From contig NZ_CALBWS010000025.1 in the NCBI RefSeq assembly GCF_937468385.1, positions 21,467 to 85,466 of the forward strand: a stretch of 64,000 nucleotides of DNA, read 5' to 3'. How positions within the stretch are numbered: the stretch's first letter is position 1; every line of letters starts with the position of its first letter. This document shows positions 1-8,445 of this stretch, in pieces. The translations under genes and the position numbers were made by a program. The notes under the pieces are model-generated. The model did not search any database and was not told the DNA's origin. It worked only from the letters and a program-made list of their open reading frames with translations. The stretch comes from Neobacillus rhizosphaerae (GTDB lineage: Bacteria; Bacillota; Bacilli; Bacillales; Cytobacillaceae).

Positions 1-1192
1 CTGTACCGTCACAAACAGGACATTTCACTTGGAGAGCCTCTGACAGTGTGACCTTTGTCCTTTTTCTGGTCAGTTGCAAGATACCCAATGGTGTAAAACC
101 TATGATTTTCGTTCTTTTCTCATCTCTCGCTAATTCGGTTTCGACCGTGTCAAGAATCGTTTGCTTGTCCTGAACGCGTGCCATATCGATAAAATCAATC
201 AAAACAATACCGCCAATATCTCGAAGACGAAGCTGCTTGACGATTTCCTTGGCGGCAAGCTGATTTGTTTTTAATACCGTATCCTGATAATCGGCCTTTC
301 CAGAAAACTTCCCTGTATTTACATCAATGATTGTCAATGCTTCTGCTTCATCAAAAATAAGATAGGCCCCTTGGTCGAGCCAGACAATCCGCTTGAGGGC
401 TTTTTCAATTTCATGCTCCACCTGGTTTGCTGAAAAAATATTCACTTTTCCGTTATAATAGCTGTGCTTAACTTTGGAATTGACCTGCTCTAGCATTTTT
501 TTTACAGCTAGATCATCGACGATTACTTCACCAGACTTCATTTTTAGAACACCATCGAGAATCATTTCTAAAAATGTATCTTTTTGAAAAATTAATCCGG
601 GCTTTTTTAAGAAACCCGCTTTCTGTTTTAGTTCTTGGTAATGTTGTCTTAATGATTGCAGCTCTTCCTGAATTTCTTCCTCAGTATTAGAAATACTAGA
701 AGTACGAAAAATGATCCCCTCTTCTTCCATTTTGAGACGATTGCCTAGGCGGCGGAGCATCGCCTTTTGCGCATCATCGGCAATTTTCTTCGATACAGCC
801 ACATAACGTCCATTGGGCATATAAATAAGATTGTTTCCCTGAATTTCAATAATACCCGTCACCTTTGGTCCCTTTGTGCCGGTTGCATCCTTGTCCACCT
901 GTACGTGCATTTTTTCGCCTTGATGAACAAATGAGGTGATGTTTTTTTGTTTTTCGGAGGAAAGCACATAAGATGGTAGGACATCGCGGTGCAAATAGGC
1001 ATTTTTCTCCTCGCCAATATCGATGAAAACAGCATTCATCCCCGGTAAAACTTTTGTAACTGTTCCAAAATAAATATTTCCGACCAGTGATCGATGTTCT
1101 GGTCGGTCAAAAACGATCTGTTCCACACGGTTATCTCTTAAATAAGCAAATCGCTTCTCCCGTGCCGTGTAATTGACAATTAATGTTTCCAA
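1..1192 (-). CDS. rng: Ribonuclease G (RNase E/G family), 3' end beyond window
   Basis: Endoribonuclease of the RNase E/G family, which cuts single-stranded RNA in rRNA and mRNA processing. I translated this region from a TTG at 1192, preceded by GTGAGGA with 8 nt spacing. The start METLIVNYTAREKR leads into an S1-like RNA-binding segment. The DNase I-like catalytic core shows the two metal-binding aspartates, in IIDVNTGKF and in VLIDFIDM. The frame is still open at base 1, where CPVC, the zinc-link cysteine pair, is just visible. About 397 codons are present, so only roughly the last 70-80 residues of a usual 460-490 aa protein should be missing. It lies 45 bp downstream of spoIVFB. B. subtilis 168 lacks an RNase G here, but many other Bacillaceae carry it between spoIVFB and rplU. 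Family assignment is secure. Confidence 0.93.
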   Translation of the reverse strand, partial: METLIVNYTAREKRFAYLRDNRVEQIVFDRPEHRSLVGNIYFGTVTKVLPGMNAVFIDIGEEKNAYLHRDVLPSYVLSSEKQKNITSFVHQGEKMHVQVDKDATGTKGPKVTGIIEIQGNNLIYMPNGRYVAVSKKIADDAQKAMLRRLGNRLKMEEEGIIFRTSSISNTEEEIQEELQSLRQHYQELKQKAGFLKKPGLIFQKDTFLEMILDGVLKMKSGEVIVDDLAVKKMLEQVNSKVKHSYYNGKVNIFSANQVEHEIEKALKRIVWLDQGAYLIFDEAEALTIIDVNTGKFSGKADYQDTVLKTNQLAAKEIVKQLRLRDIGGIVLIDFIDMARVQDKQTILDTVETELARDEKRTKIIGFTPLGILQLTRKRTKVTLSEALQVKCPVCDGT

Positions 1193-1237
1193 ACCAAGCG
1201 TCCTCACTTTTTTCTAAGTTACCAATAGTATAACCTT

Positions 1238-2104
1238 TTAATACGAAAAAAGAAGGTCGCTGATTTTATCGGTTAAACGCTTTTCGGTAAAATAGGCATG
1301 CAGCAGTTCATTTTCATCCAACTGTCCTTTTTCCTTGCCGTCTGATTTAACGATAATCGGATGCTTACAGCCGCGTTGAAATTTTTCTAACACATTGATG
1401 AGTAAATCCTGTTCATTCGCCTGGATTGGCTTTAATGTCTGCAGGCTCGATTTTTTTCCATAATATCGTTCCAATAAGAATCTCATAAAAATAAAGCGAC
1501 GCTGCTTCCATTCGTGGTAAAGCGAGAAGAATAAGAAGGCAATTACGAACCATACATTAAGGTGCAATGGAGCAGCCAGTAAAATTATCACTGAAAAAAA
1601 ACCTAGACTAAAAAAAGAAATGAGTAAGGTTTGGTGGTGCGCACGAGGAAAGGAATTTTTTAATGAGAGCAGTAAGAAAACTAGCTTTCCTCCATCAAGC
1701 GGCCAAACCGGAAACAGATTGAACACAAAAATCATCGCGTTATAACTAATAAATAAGAGAAATAAATCTTTCGGAATGAGGTGAAGAGTAAATAATATAA
1801 AGGCTAAAGCCACCATCCACACATGCTGCAGCGGTCCAGCAAGTACGACAATCGTTTCCTCTTTTAAGGGGCGATTACCATGCTCATCCATTTCGGCAAC
1901 CCCTCCAAAGGGCAGCAGGGTGATTTTTTTAATTCTCCATGAAAAAAAAGAAGCCGCAACAGCATGCCCCATTTCATGAATAAAAATGATTCCAATCAAC
2001 ATGCAGACTTCAAGGAAATGTGCTGTAGCAATCGATAGAGCTATGATGATCCACAGCAATGGATGGATATATATGAGTCTTAGTAACTGGATAGCTCTAT
2101 TCAA
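1238..2104 (-). CDS. spoIVFB: Stage IV sporulation intramembrane metalloprotease SpoIVFB
   Basis: Site-2 protease (M50) that cleaves pro-sigma-K in the outer forespore membrane, releasing the late mother-cell sigma factor. The 288 aa sequence has the zinc motif HEMGH at residues 43-47 and the third ligand in PLDGG at D137; both match the positions known for B. subtilis SpoIVFB. About six hydrophobic segments precede a soluble C-terminal CBS-like region (from about residue 200) that senses ATP in the family. The start overlaps the end of spoIVFA by 8 bp, so the two are translationally coupled, as expected because SpoIVFA holds and inhibits the protease. Transcription is probably from the sigma-E-like promoter upstream of spoIVFA. 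All catalytic residues are present. Confidence 0.97.
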   Translation of the reverse strand: MNRAIQLLRLIYIHPLLWIIIALSIATAHFLEVCMLIGIIFIHEMGHAVAASFFSWRIKKITLLPFGGVAEMDEHGNRPLKEETIVVLAGPLQHVWMVALAFILFTLHLIPKDLFLLFISYNAMIFVFNLFPVWPLDGGKLVFLLLSLKNSFPRAHHQTLLISFFSLGFFSVIILLAAPLHLNVWFVIAFLFFSLYHEWKQRRFIFMRFLLERYYGKKSSLQTLKPIQANEQDLLINVLEKFQRGCKHPIIVKSDGKEKGQLDENELLHAYFTEKRLTDKISDLLFSY

Positions 2105-2882
2105 AGCGGATCACCTGGATTGGGTCGATGAAATCATTGTCTTTTTTAATCGCAAAATAATACTTGCCCTTTGTTTTATCCTCACCAGTTGATGTTGAAA
2201 CCGTACCAACTACTGTTCTTTTTTCGATATAATCATATAATTTGACTTTAATTTCCTCTAAATTCCCATACCATGTTTCCGTTCCATCAGAATGCTGGAC
2301 CATGACGGTTTTCCCAAAGCCTTCTTTTACCCCGGCAAACAGGACATTTCCGCCATTAATCGCTTGGACAGCAGCCCCTTTATTGGTTTCAATCATGATG
2401 CCTTGGCCATTTTTCTCGAAATTTTCAAGGATTTTTCCCATCGCCGGTACGGAAAATCCTTTTGGCCCTTGCTCTTTTTTACCTGTCTTGTTATCTTCTG
2501 AAAAAGGCAAAAGAGCGAGCGGCTTACCAAACTTATTCTCATACCATTCCGTAACGACAGCAAACTTAAAATCCTTATCCATCGTATTCTGGACGAAGCC
2601 ACGCGCCGGATCAAGAGTGGCAGAATGATTGCGAAACAAAATAGCTACGAGTAGAAATAAGAGCCCCGATGCCAAAATTTTAAAAAAGAATACCTCTTTT
2701 TTAAACAATGGATGTCCCTCTTCACCGTTAGTGCTTCCTGAAGCTGTAATCGGATTAAAGCCGTATTTTTCGTCATCACCATGCCAAGTAAATTCGTGTT
2801 TTGGACTTTTTGCCTGAGTACCCTGGTCTTTCTTTCTCTTAGCTATTCGTCGCCGTATCTCCTCAGGTGTAGACCGCGCCAT
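2097..2882 (-). CDS. spoIVFA: Stage IV sporulation protein FA, regulator of SpoIVFB
   Basis: Membrane scaffold that anchors SpoIVFB and BofA at the outer forespore membrane and delays pro-sigma-K cleavage until the SpoIVB signal arrives. The 261 aa protein has a charged N-terminus (residues 1-60), one transmembrane segment at about 65-85 (FKILASGLLFLLVAILF), and a C-terminal LytM/M23-like domain (about 150-260). That domain seems to lack the usual zinc histidines, consistent with a non-catalytic substrate for SpoIVB. It is the first gene of a two-gene operon and overlaps spoIVFB by 8 bp. A sigma-E-like promoter lies 31 bp upstream, and the minD terminator separates it from the Min genes. Confidence 0.95.
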   Translation of the reverse strand: MARSTPEEIRRRIAKRKKDQGTQAKSPKHEFTWHGDDEKYGFNPITASGSTNGEEGHPLFKKEVFFFKILASGLLFLLVAILFRNHSATLDPARGFVQNTMDKDFKFAVVTEWYENKFGKPLALLPFSEDNKTGKKEQGPKGFSVPAMGKILENFEKNGQGIMIETNKGAAVQAINGGNVLFAGVKEGFGKTVMVQHSDGTETWYGNLEEIKVKLYDYIEKRTVVGTVSTSTGEDKTKGKYYFAIKKDNDFIDPIQVIRFE

Positions 2883-2912
2883 ACCATCAACCCTTTTCCC
2901 ACTTTTTGTACA

Positions 2913-2941
2913 AGTCTATGAAGGAAAATGGGAGAGTATGA
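2913..2941 (-). promoter_or_regulatory. Candidate sigma-E promoter of spoIVFA-spoIVFB
   Basis: On the minus strand TCATACT (2941-2935) is followed after 14 bp by CATAGACT (2920-2913). Against the sigma-E consensus (KMATATT, 13-15 bp, CATACAMT) this is 6 of 7 and 7 of 8. The B. subtilis spoIVF operon is known to be sigma-E dependent. Identified by eye only. Confidence 0.6.
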
Positions 2942-3073
2942 CTTATCATTTGGCTTCTAGTTAAAAAAAGTTTGGAAATCCGATGAATTTCAGGTGTGTT
3001 TTGGAGGATTGCTTGGGTTTTGTCTATTTTTTATTACCATTTGTTTAATTAGACTATTATTTTCAAAAAACAG

Positions 3074-3112
3074 ACAAAAAAAGGCCTGTCCACGGTTTAA
3101 ATGGGCAGGCTG
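3074..3112 (-). terminator. Rho-independent terminator after minD
   Basis: Minus-strand stem GCCTGCCC / GGACAGGC (8 bp with one G-U pair) followed by seven T. It closes the mreBCD-minCD transcript and separates it from the sporulation genes downstream. Confidence 0.85.
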
Positions 3113-3117
3113 CTGAA

Positions 3118-3921
3118 TTAACGAACACCAAAGAACTTTTTAATTTTTGTTAAAACACCTTTGTTTGCATCCTCAAGCGGCTGTAGCGGGATGGATTCAC
3201 CGAGAATCCGTCTGGCAATATTGCGGTAAGCGATGGATGCTTTGCTGTTTGGATTTAAAGCAATCGGTTCACCGTGGTTAGAAGCTCTAATTACCTCTTC
3301 ATCATCGGCAACAATGCCAATCAACTCGATGGATAAATGGAGAGTAATTTCGTCAATATCGAGCATGTCACCGCTCTTCATCATATGATTTCGGATTCGG
3401 TTGACCACTAATTTAGGCGCTTCCATATTCCTTTGTTTTTCAAGCAAACCAATAATTCGGTCGGCGTCGCGAACTGCTGAAACCTCAGGAGTCGTGACGA
3501 CAATGGCTTTATCTGCCCCGGCAACCGCATTTTGGAATCCCTGTTCAATACCAGCAGGGCAATCAATAATAATATAATCATAGTCTTGCTTTAACTCCGT
3601 GATTAGTTCCTTCATTTGCTCTGGCTTAACGGCCGATTTATCAACTGTTTGTGCGGCCGGAAGTAAATATAATAACCCATCAAACCGTTTGTCCTTGACC
3701 AATGCTTGATGTATTTTGCATCTTTTTTCCACAACATCAACGAGATCATAAATGATTCTGTTTTCAAGCCCCATTACGACATCTAAATTTCGAAGGCCGA
3801 TGTCCGTGTCCACTAAGCAGACTTTTTTTCCTTGAAGGGCCAGAGACGTGCCAATATTAGCAGAAGTTGTGGTCTTACCAACGCCGCCCTTACCGGATGT
3901 TACTACTATTGCTTCTCCCAC
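3118..3921 (-). CDS. minD: Septum site-determining ATPase MinD
   Basis: ParA/MinD-type ATPase that recruits MinC to the membrane near poles and new septa, so blocking FtsZ assembly there. The 267 aa protein has the deviant Walker A motif KGGVGKTT at residues 11-18 with both signature lysines. The switch region with VDTD lies near residue 38. The C-terminus TKIKKFFGVR is an amphipathic membrane-targeting helix. It starts 1 bp after the stop of minC, in the usual mreB-mreC-mreD-minC-minD order. No MinE or DivIVA gene is visible in this window. A strong terminator follows directly. Confidence 0.98.
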   Translation of the reverse strand: MGEAIVVTSGKGGVGKTTTSANIGTSLALQGKKVCLVDTDIGLRNLDVVMGLENRIIYDLVDVVEKRCKIHQALVKDKRFDGLLYLLPAAQTVDKSAVKPEQMKELITELKQDYDYIIIDCPAGIEQGFQNAVAGADKAIVVTTPEVSAVRDADRIIGLLEKQRNMEAPKLVVNRIRNHMMKSGDMLDIDEITLHLSIELIGIVADDEEVIRASNHGEPIALNPNSKASIAYRNIARRILGESIPLQPLEDANKGVLTKIKKFFGVR

Positions 3922-3922
3922 T

Positions 3923-4603
3923 TTAATGTCCCCCTTCGAATCTATTTAAATTAGGTCTTAATTTGAATAAAACTTGTAATCTATCGATATTGATTTGACG
4001 GCTCTCATCTATGTAAGCACATTCCATTTCGCGCTTTTCGTTACTTTTTATTGTATCTGGTGCCCGATTTAGGCAATCGCTGATTCGCAGCTGTGATGGT
4101 TTCATACTAGAAGCGGCAATGACTGCCAGCTCATTTCCGAAGCAGCCTGCATGGGCAATCCCTTTTAAAACACCCATAATGAAAATATTACCACCCGCAA
4201 TTACTCTCCCACCCGGATTGACATCGCCAATTAGCAATAAATCACCAGGTACTTCAAGTACTTGTCCTGAACGTATAATTCTAGAAACGGTCATCACCTC
4301 GGTTTCGGCCTTTAACCGTACTGCTTCTTCCAATGTGATGACATTTGATTCAATATCGTCAACTACTAAATTCTTCTTTTGTCGAATTAAGCTCTTCAGT
4401 TCTTCACGCTGGCCTTCAGTTAAATACCTGTTGCCAATCTCCACTTTAACAGTGATTAAGTGACGTTCTTCCTGTGTTCTGGAATTGGCGGACAGCTTTT
4501 GATCTAGTTCTTTTTTTAGTTCCTCATAAGAACAACTATCATCAAGATGAAGGACAAGACCTTCCTTCGTACCTTTTATTGTAACATTTTGCCGATTTTT
4601 CAT
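3923..4603 (-). CDS. minC: Septum site-determining protein MinC
   Basis: FtsZ inhibitor that acts together with MinD. The 226 aa sequence has an N-terminal domain (about 1-100) that contacts FtsZ and a C-terminal beta-helix domain (about 105-205) with glycine-rich turns such as GDVNPGGRVIAGGNIFIMG, which binds MinD and forms copolymers in the family. An AGGTGA ribosome-binding site lies 7 nt upstream of the ATG. The stop is 1 bp from the minD start. The 213 bp gap to mreD holds no gene or clear terminator, so read-through from mreD is likely. Confidence 0.97.
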   Translation of the reverse strand: MKNRQNVTIKGTKEGLVLHLDDSCSYEELKKELDQKLSANSRTQEERHLITVKVEIGNRYLTEGQREELKSLIRQKKNLVVDDIESNVITLEEAVRLKAETEVMTVSRIIRSGQVLEVPGDLLLIGDVNPGGRVIAGGNIFIMGVLKGIAHAGCFGNELAVIAASSMKPSQLRISDCLNRAPDTIKSNEKREMECAYIDESRQINIDRLQVLFKLRPNLNRFEGGH

Positions 4604-4816
4604 GGAGAAATTTCACCTCATAATTAAAAAACAATTTCGGAACAAGCCAATTTTTCCTTCTAAAAAAGGTAATTTATAAGCCCTATTACTTATTCCGAAT
4701 CGAAAGTACAGACGTCTTTTTAGAAATTCGACATGATGCGTCCATTCTCCTCTTTTTTTAAAAGAAAATCAGGCTCCAAGGGGGTAGTTCAGAAGGCAAA
4801 GATTGAATGGAATAGA

Positions 4817-5335
4817 TCATTCATCTCTCAATGCCTCGGCATGTTTTTCAAATTGTCGTTTAAGCGGATAGCCCACAATGATGATAAAAGCAGCATTAAA
4901 GATAAGGGTTGGATAAAAACGCAAATTAATAAAGCTCATAAAATCGAGGGTCGTTACATGAATTAATCGATACATTTCATAAACGCCGACTTCTAATAAT
5001 GCAATCCCGAAAAGGGAAACGAGGAAGGCAATAAATATATTTGCCTGCATGGTCTGCATTATTTTGGACACAAGGTAGGTAATAAGTGGAAATAAGAAAA
5101 AGTATATACCGATAATTTCGATATAGACAATATCAAATAATAGTCCAAAAATGGCTGCATAGATGATTCCTTGCTTCTTTCCAACAAAAATGGTTAGAAA
5201 AAGCAGGGCGGCAAACAGAAAATGTGGAGCCACGATTCGATTACGACCAAAAAGACCTGCAGGAAGGTATTGAACAAAAAGACTTTCTAATAAAAACAAA
5301 AACAGAAACAAAAGAGGAAGAAGGAATTTTTTCAC
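4817..5335 (-). CDS. mreD: Rod shape-determining membrane protein MreD
   Basis: Integral membrane component of the elongasome that links MreB and MreC to wall synthesis. The 172 aa protein is almost wholly hydrophobic, with five or six predicted membrane segments starting right at the N-terminus (LLPLLFLFLFLLESLF). The start overlaps the end of mreC by 4 bp, showing translational coupling. Family sequence is poorly conserved, so the call rests on length, topology and position between mreC and minC. Confidence 0.94.
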   Translation of the reverse strand: MKKFLLPLLFLFLFLLESLFVQYLPAGLFGRNRIVAPHFLFAALLFLTIFVGKKQGIIYAAIFGLLFDIVYIEIIGIYFFLFPLITYLVSKIMQTMQANIFIAFLVSLFGIALLEVGVYEMYRLIHVTTLDFMSFINLRFYPTLIFNAAFIIIVGYPLKRQFEKHAEALRDE

Positions 5336-6213
5336 GATCCCTCCTCCTTCCCACCTGTTAAATCTTTTTCATCTGGCTGTCGCATGATTTTTTTTGTGAC
5401 AATTACACTCTTGATATCGTAAAAATCTGCCCCAGGTTTCACTAGTGCTGTCAGATTCAATCCATACTGATCCGGTTTAACTTCGACAACCTTTCCGATC
5501 GGTAACCCTTTAGGAAAGACATCGCTTAACCCGGAGGTGATGACCATTTGCCCTTTTTCTATATTCGAACCTGAAGGAATAGCCTTTATCATCAATAATT
5601 TTTTCTCATTATCGTAACCTTCAACAAGGCCGTATACATCGTCCTTGCCCTGGACGATGGCGGAAATCCGGTTTTTCGGGTCCGTTGAACTCAAAAGCTG
5701 CACGGTTGAACTGAATTGTGTCACACTCTTTACTTTTCCAACTAGGCCATTTGCTGTAACAACAGCCATATTTTTTTTGATGCCGTTTAATTTACCTTTG
5801 TCGATAATAATCATTTCATGCCAACGATCAGGATTTCTACCAATCACAGTTGCTGGTAGTGGTTCGTAATCTCTCAGGGTCTTTTCTTCACCGAGAATAT
5901 CTCGCAGATCTTTATTGTCTTTTTTCAACTCTTGAACTTGTGCTTCAAGGCTGACAAGATTCTCAAGCCGCGATTTTAATTCCTTATTCTCTTCATATGT
6001 ATTTTGTAAGTCCTGGAGATTTTCAAAAAAGCCTGCCACATAGTTGGTCGGCTTTGAAACCAGGGATTGAACCCAGCCGGTTGTATCTTTGACAAATTGC
6101 TCCGGCCAGGATAGTTTACTTCTCTCCCTTAAAGAAAACCCAATCAATGCCACGAGAACAATAATGCTGACAAGCAAAATAATCAGACGTTTATTCAAAA
6201 AGAACTGTGGCAT
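5332..6213 (-). CDS. mreC: Rod shape-determining protein MreC
   Basis: Bitopic membrane protein that connects cytoplasmic MreB filaments to extracellular wall synthases. The 293 aa sequence has an N-terminal transmembrane helix (about 9-27). A coiled coil follows (about 70-110, with LKSRLENLVSLEAQVQELKKDNKDLRD), then the two beta-barrel domains of the MreC family (about 115-270). The tail is charged. It overlaps mreD by 4 bp. The 306 bp gap to mreB carries repeated intergenic sequence rather than a gene, which is longer than the mreB-mreC spacing I would expect. Confidence 0.97.
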   Translation of the reverse strand: MPQFFLNKRLIILLVSIIVLVALIGFSLRERSKLSWPEQFVKDTTGWVQSLVSKPTNYVAGFFENLQDLQNTYEENKELKSRLENLVSLEAQVQELKKDNKDLRDILGEEKTLRDYEPLPATVIGRNPDRWHEMIIIDKGKLNGIKKNMAVVTANGLVGKVKSVTQFSSTVQLLSSTDPKNRISAIVQGKDDVYGLVEGYDNEKKLLMIKAIPSGSNIEKGQMVITSGLSDVFPKGLPIGKVVEVKPDQYGLNLTALVKPGADFYDIKSVIVTKKIMRQPDEKDLTGGKEEGS

Positions 6214-6264
6214 GATTATACACCTCTATTTTTCTAATAAATAAAAAAGTTTAAGTCTTTGAAC

Positions 6265-6519
6265 TTGGATAACTGTCCATCTCCAGCGACCAGCGACAAG
6301 TATACTTCGCTCTTCTCCCTACGAGAAGTCAACATCGAATCGCTATCGCTCTCCGTGTTTCCTTTAGCTAATCAGAATTTATTTCCTGAATTCTGAACGC
6401 ATAAATTCAACTACGCCTCTGTCTGCGCCTAACGGCTTGCCAGTCGGCGAGTTTACATTTATCTCAGTCGAAGCGCTGCAGTCCAAACGTCACTAAACGG
6501 TCGCTTCCGCTTTTCTGAT
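6265..6519. repeat. Composite intergenic repeat between mreB and mreC (copy A)
   Basis: The gap opens with TGTCCATCTCCAGCGACCAG (6273-6292), which resembles the repeat at 56103-56150, and ends near GCTTCCGCTTTTCTGATT, which resembles the other end of that repeat. Between them, at 6366-6454, is copy A of a two-hairpin element: arms CAGAATT/AATTCTG, a conserved middle containing TTCAACTACGCCTCTGTCT, then a second hairpin CTTGCC/GGCGAG. This looks like one dispersed repeat nested in another. No open reading frame or terminator was recognised in the gap. Confidence 0.7.
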
Positions 6520-7542
6520 TTAACGTGAATCTTTCGATTTATTTTTAAATAAGTGAATATGTTCTAACGCTTTTCCGGTTCCAATTGCCACGCAATCGAG
6601 CGGGTTTTCGGCAATCAGGACTGGCATTTTTGTTTCTTCACTAATAACCTTGTCCAAATTCCTGAGTAATGCACCCCCGCCAGTTAACACAATCCCGCGG
6701 TCCATAATATCGGCCGCAAGTTCGGGCGGTGTTTTTTCCAATGTATTCTTGACGGCTTCGACAATCGCATAAACTGTGTCATTTAAGGCCACAGCAATCT
6801 CTTTTGCCGTTATTTCAATCGTTTTTGGCAGACCTGTTAATAAATCACGGCCGCGAATCTCCATATTGTCGATGCCATCTGGAGTACCTGCAGACCCGAT
6901 TTCCATTTTGATGGTTTCTGCTGTTCGCTCCCCGATCATCAAATTATAATTTTTACGGATATAAGATATGACCGAATCGTCCATTTCATCGCCGGCAACG
7001 CGAATCGATTGGCTTGTTACAATTCCTCCTAAGGAGATGATGGCCACTTCGGTCGTACCGCCGCCAACATCAACGACCATACTGCCGGTCGGCTCCCATA
7101 CAGGAAGGTTAGCGCCAATGGCTGCAGCAAATGGCTCTTCAATCGTATAAGCATCCTTTGCCCCTGCTTGTCTGGTGGCATCAATAACCGCTCTTTCCTC
7201 TACCGCAGTTATGCCTGAAGGTACACAAACCATAACATATGGCTTCCCGGAGAAAGGGTTATTACTTTTCTGTGCCTGACGAATATGGTGCTTCATCATC
7301 GAAGCTGTTATTTCAAAGTCAGCGATAACGCCATCCTTCATCGGCCGCATTGCCACGACATTTCCCGGTGTCCGTCCAATCATATTTTTCGCGTCATTTC
7401 CAACCGCGACGATACTTTTCGTATCTGTCTGCATGGCCACAACAGATGGCTCTCGTAAAACAATTCCTTTTCCTTTTACATAGACGAGGGTATTAGCTGT
7501 CCCTAAATCAATTCCAAGATCTCTTGCTCTAATTCCAAACAT
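6520..7542 (-). CDS. mreB: Rod shape-determining actin homologue MreB
   Basis: Cytoskeletal ATPase whose filaments orient the elongation machinery. The 340 aa sequence is very close to B. subtilis MreB as I recall it. It has the actin-fold phosphate loops DLGTANTLVY near the N-terminus and VDVGGGTTEVA in the middle, and GIVLTGGGALL near the C-terminus. I placed the start at MFGIRARDLG (7542), because AAAGGGAG lies 10 nt upstream and this matches the known N-terminus; an in-frame ATG at 7563 has no ribosome-binding site. First gene of mreBCD-minCD. Confidence 0.98.
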   Translation of the reverse strand: MFGIRARDLGIDLGTANTLVYVKGKGIVLREPSVVAMQTDTKSIVAVGNDAKNMIGRTPGNVVAMRPMKDGVIADFEITASMMKHHIRQAQKSNNPFSGKPYVMVCVPSGITAVEERAVIDATRQAGAKDAYTIEEPFAAAIGANLPVWEPTGSMVVDVGGGTTEVAIISLGGIVTSQSIRVAGDEMDDSVISYIRKNYNLMIGERTAETIKMEIGSAGTPDGIDNMEIRGRDLLTGLPKTIEITAKEIAVALNDTVYAIVEAVKNTLEKTPPELAADIMDRGIVLTGGGALLRNLDKVISEETKMPVLIAENPLDCVAIGTGKALEHIHLFKNKSKDSR

Positions 7543-7606
7543 AGTGTTGTATCTCCCTTTCATTCTGATACGAAATGCAAAAACTCCATTAGGCAGGTAA
7601 TCACCT

Positions 7607-7615
7607 TTTATATCA
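7607..7615 (-). promoter_or_regulatory. Possible extended -10 promoter of mreB
   Basis: Minus strand TGATATAAA, an extended -10 (TGnTATAAA), lies 65 bp upstream of the mreB start. No clear -35 is visible. Another candidate, TTGACG near 7695, has only a weak partner. Tentative. Confidence 0.3.
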
Positions 7616-7709
7616 TGTCTATTTTTTATTTTATTTATATAGCTAAAACCTAAATGATCCTAAAATTCATAACCAATATTATATCGTACCGTCAAATAAA
7701 ATCATAGTG

Positions 7710-8399
7710 TCATAAATACCCTTTTTCCTTCAAACTGACAAACTTATTTTCACCGATAATAAGATGGTCCAGCAAGTCAATACCAATTATTTTCCCACAT
7801 TCGACCAGCCGCTTGGTGACCTCGATGTCTTCGCGACTCGGTGCGGGATCGCCACTGGGATGATTATGTGCGGCAATAACGGAGGCAGCAGAGCGCTTTA
7901 AAGCTTCGCGGAACACCTCCCTTGGGTGGACAATCGAGGCATTTAGGCTGCCGATGAAAACAGTTTGTTTATGAATGATCTGGTTCTTTGTGTTTAAATA
8001 AAGGCAGACAAAATGCTCTTGTGACAAAAAGCGCATATCGTTCATGAGATACTTGGCTCCGTCTTCAGGGGAACGGATGACATAGCGATCATTAAAGTTA
8101 AGATTGGCAATCCTCCTGCCAATTTCGACGGCAGCAAGAATTTGTATTGCCTTTGCCGAACCAATTCCTTTTATTTCAGTTATTTCTTCTAATGATGCGG
8201 TTTTTAACTGCCTTAATCCTTCAAAATGGGTCAGCAGACGATTCGATAATTGCAGGACCGATTCGTCTTTTGTTCCGGTTCGAAGCAGAATGGCAATCAG
8301 TTCATGATTAGATAAGCTTTGCGGGCCATGTTGAATAAACCGCTCCCGGGGCCTTTCGTCTTGTGGAAAATCACGGATCATCAATGTATTTGTGGACAC
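7710..8399 (-). CDS. radC: RadC family JAB1/MPN-domain protein
   Basis: RadC/YsxA family protein. Historically linked to DNA repair, but its molecular role is uncertain. The 229 aa sequence has an N-terminal helix-hairpin-helix region (about 55-85, with EITEIKGIGSAKA). The C-terminal JAMM metalloprotease-like domain carries HNHPSGDPAPS at about residues 175-186 and an upstream glutamate, so the metal site is complete. The GTG start has GGAGG 7 nt upstream. The ribosome-binding site lies within a small inverted repeat (8408-8425). Position between maf and mreB is conserved in Bacillus. Confidence 0.95.
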   Translation of the reverse strand: MSTNTLMIRDFPQDERPRERFIQHGPQSLSNHELIAILLRTGTKDESVLQLSNRLLTHFEGLRQLKTASLEEITEIKGIGSAKAIQILAAVEIGRRIANLNFNDRYVIRSPEDGAKYLMNDMRFLSQEHFVCLYLNTKNQIIHKQTVFIGSLNASIVHPREVFREALKRSAASVIAAHNHPSGDPAPSREDIEVTKRLVECGKIIGIDLLDHLIIGENKFVSLKEKGYL

Positions 8400-8445
8400 T
8401 TTTTTTCCTCCCTGTTTACCGGGAGATAATGAACTTTTAAAAATG

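Noticed and set aside
4733..4966. Plus-strand open frame between minC and mreD
   Set aside because: Half of it overlaps mreD on the opposite strand, and it has no ribosome-binding site or recognisable composition.
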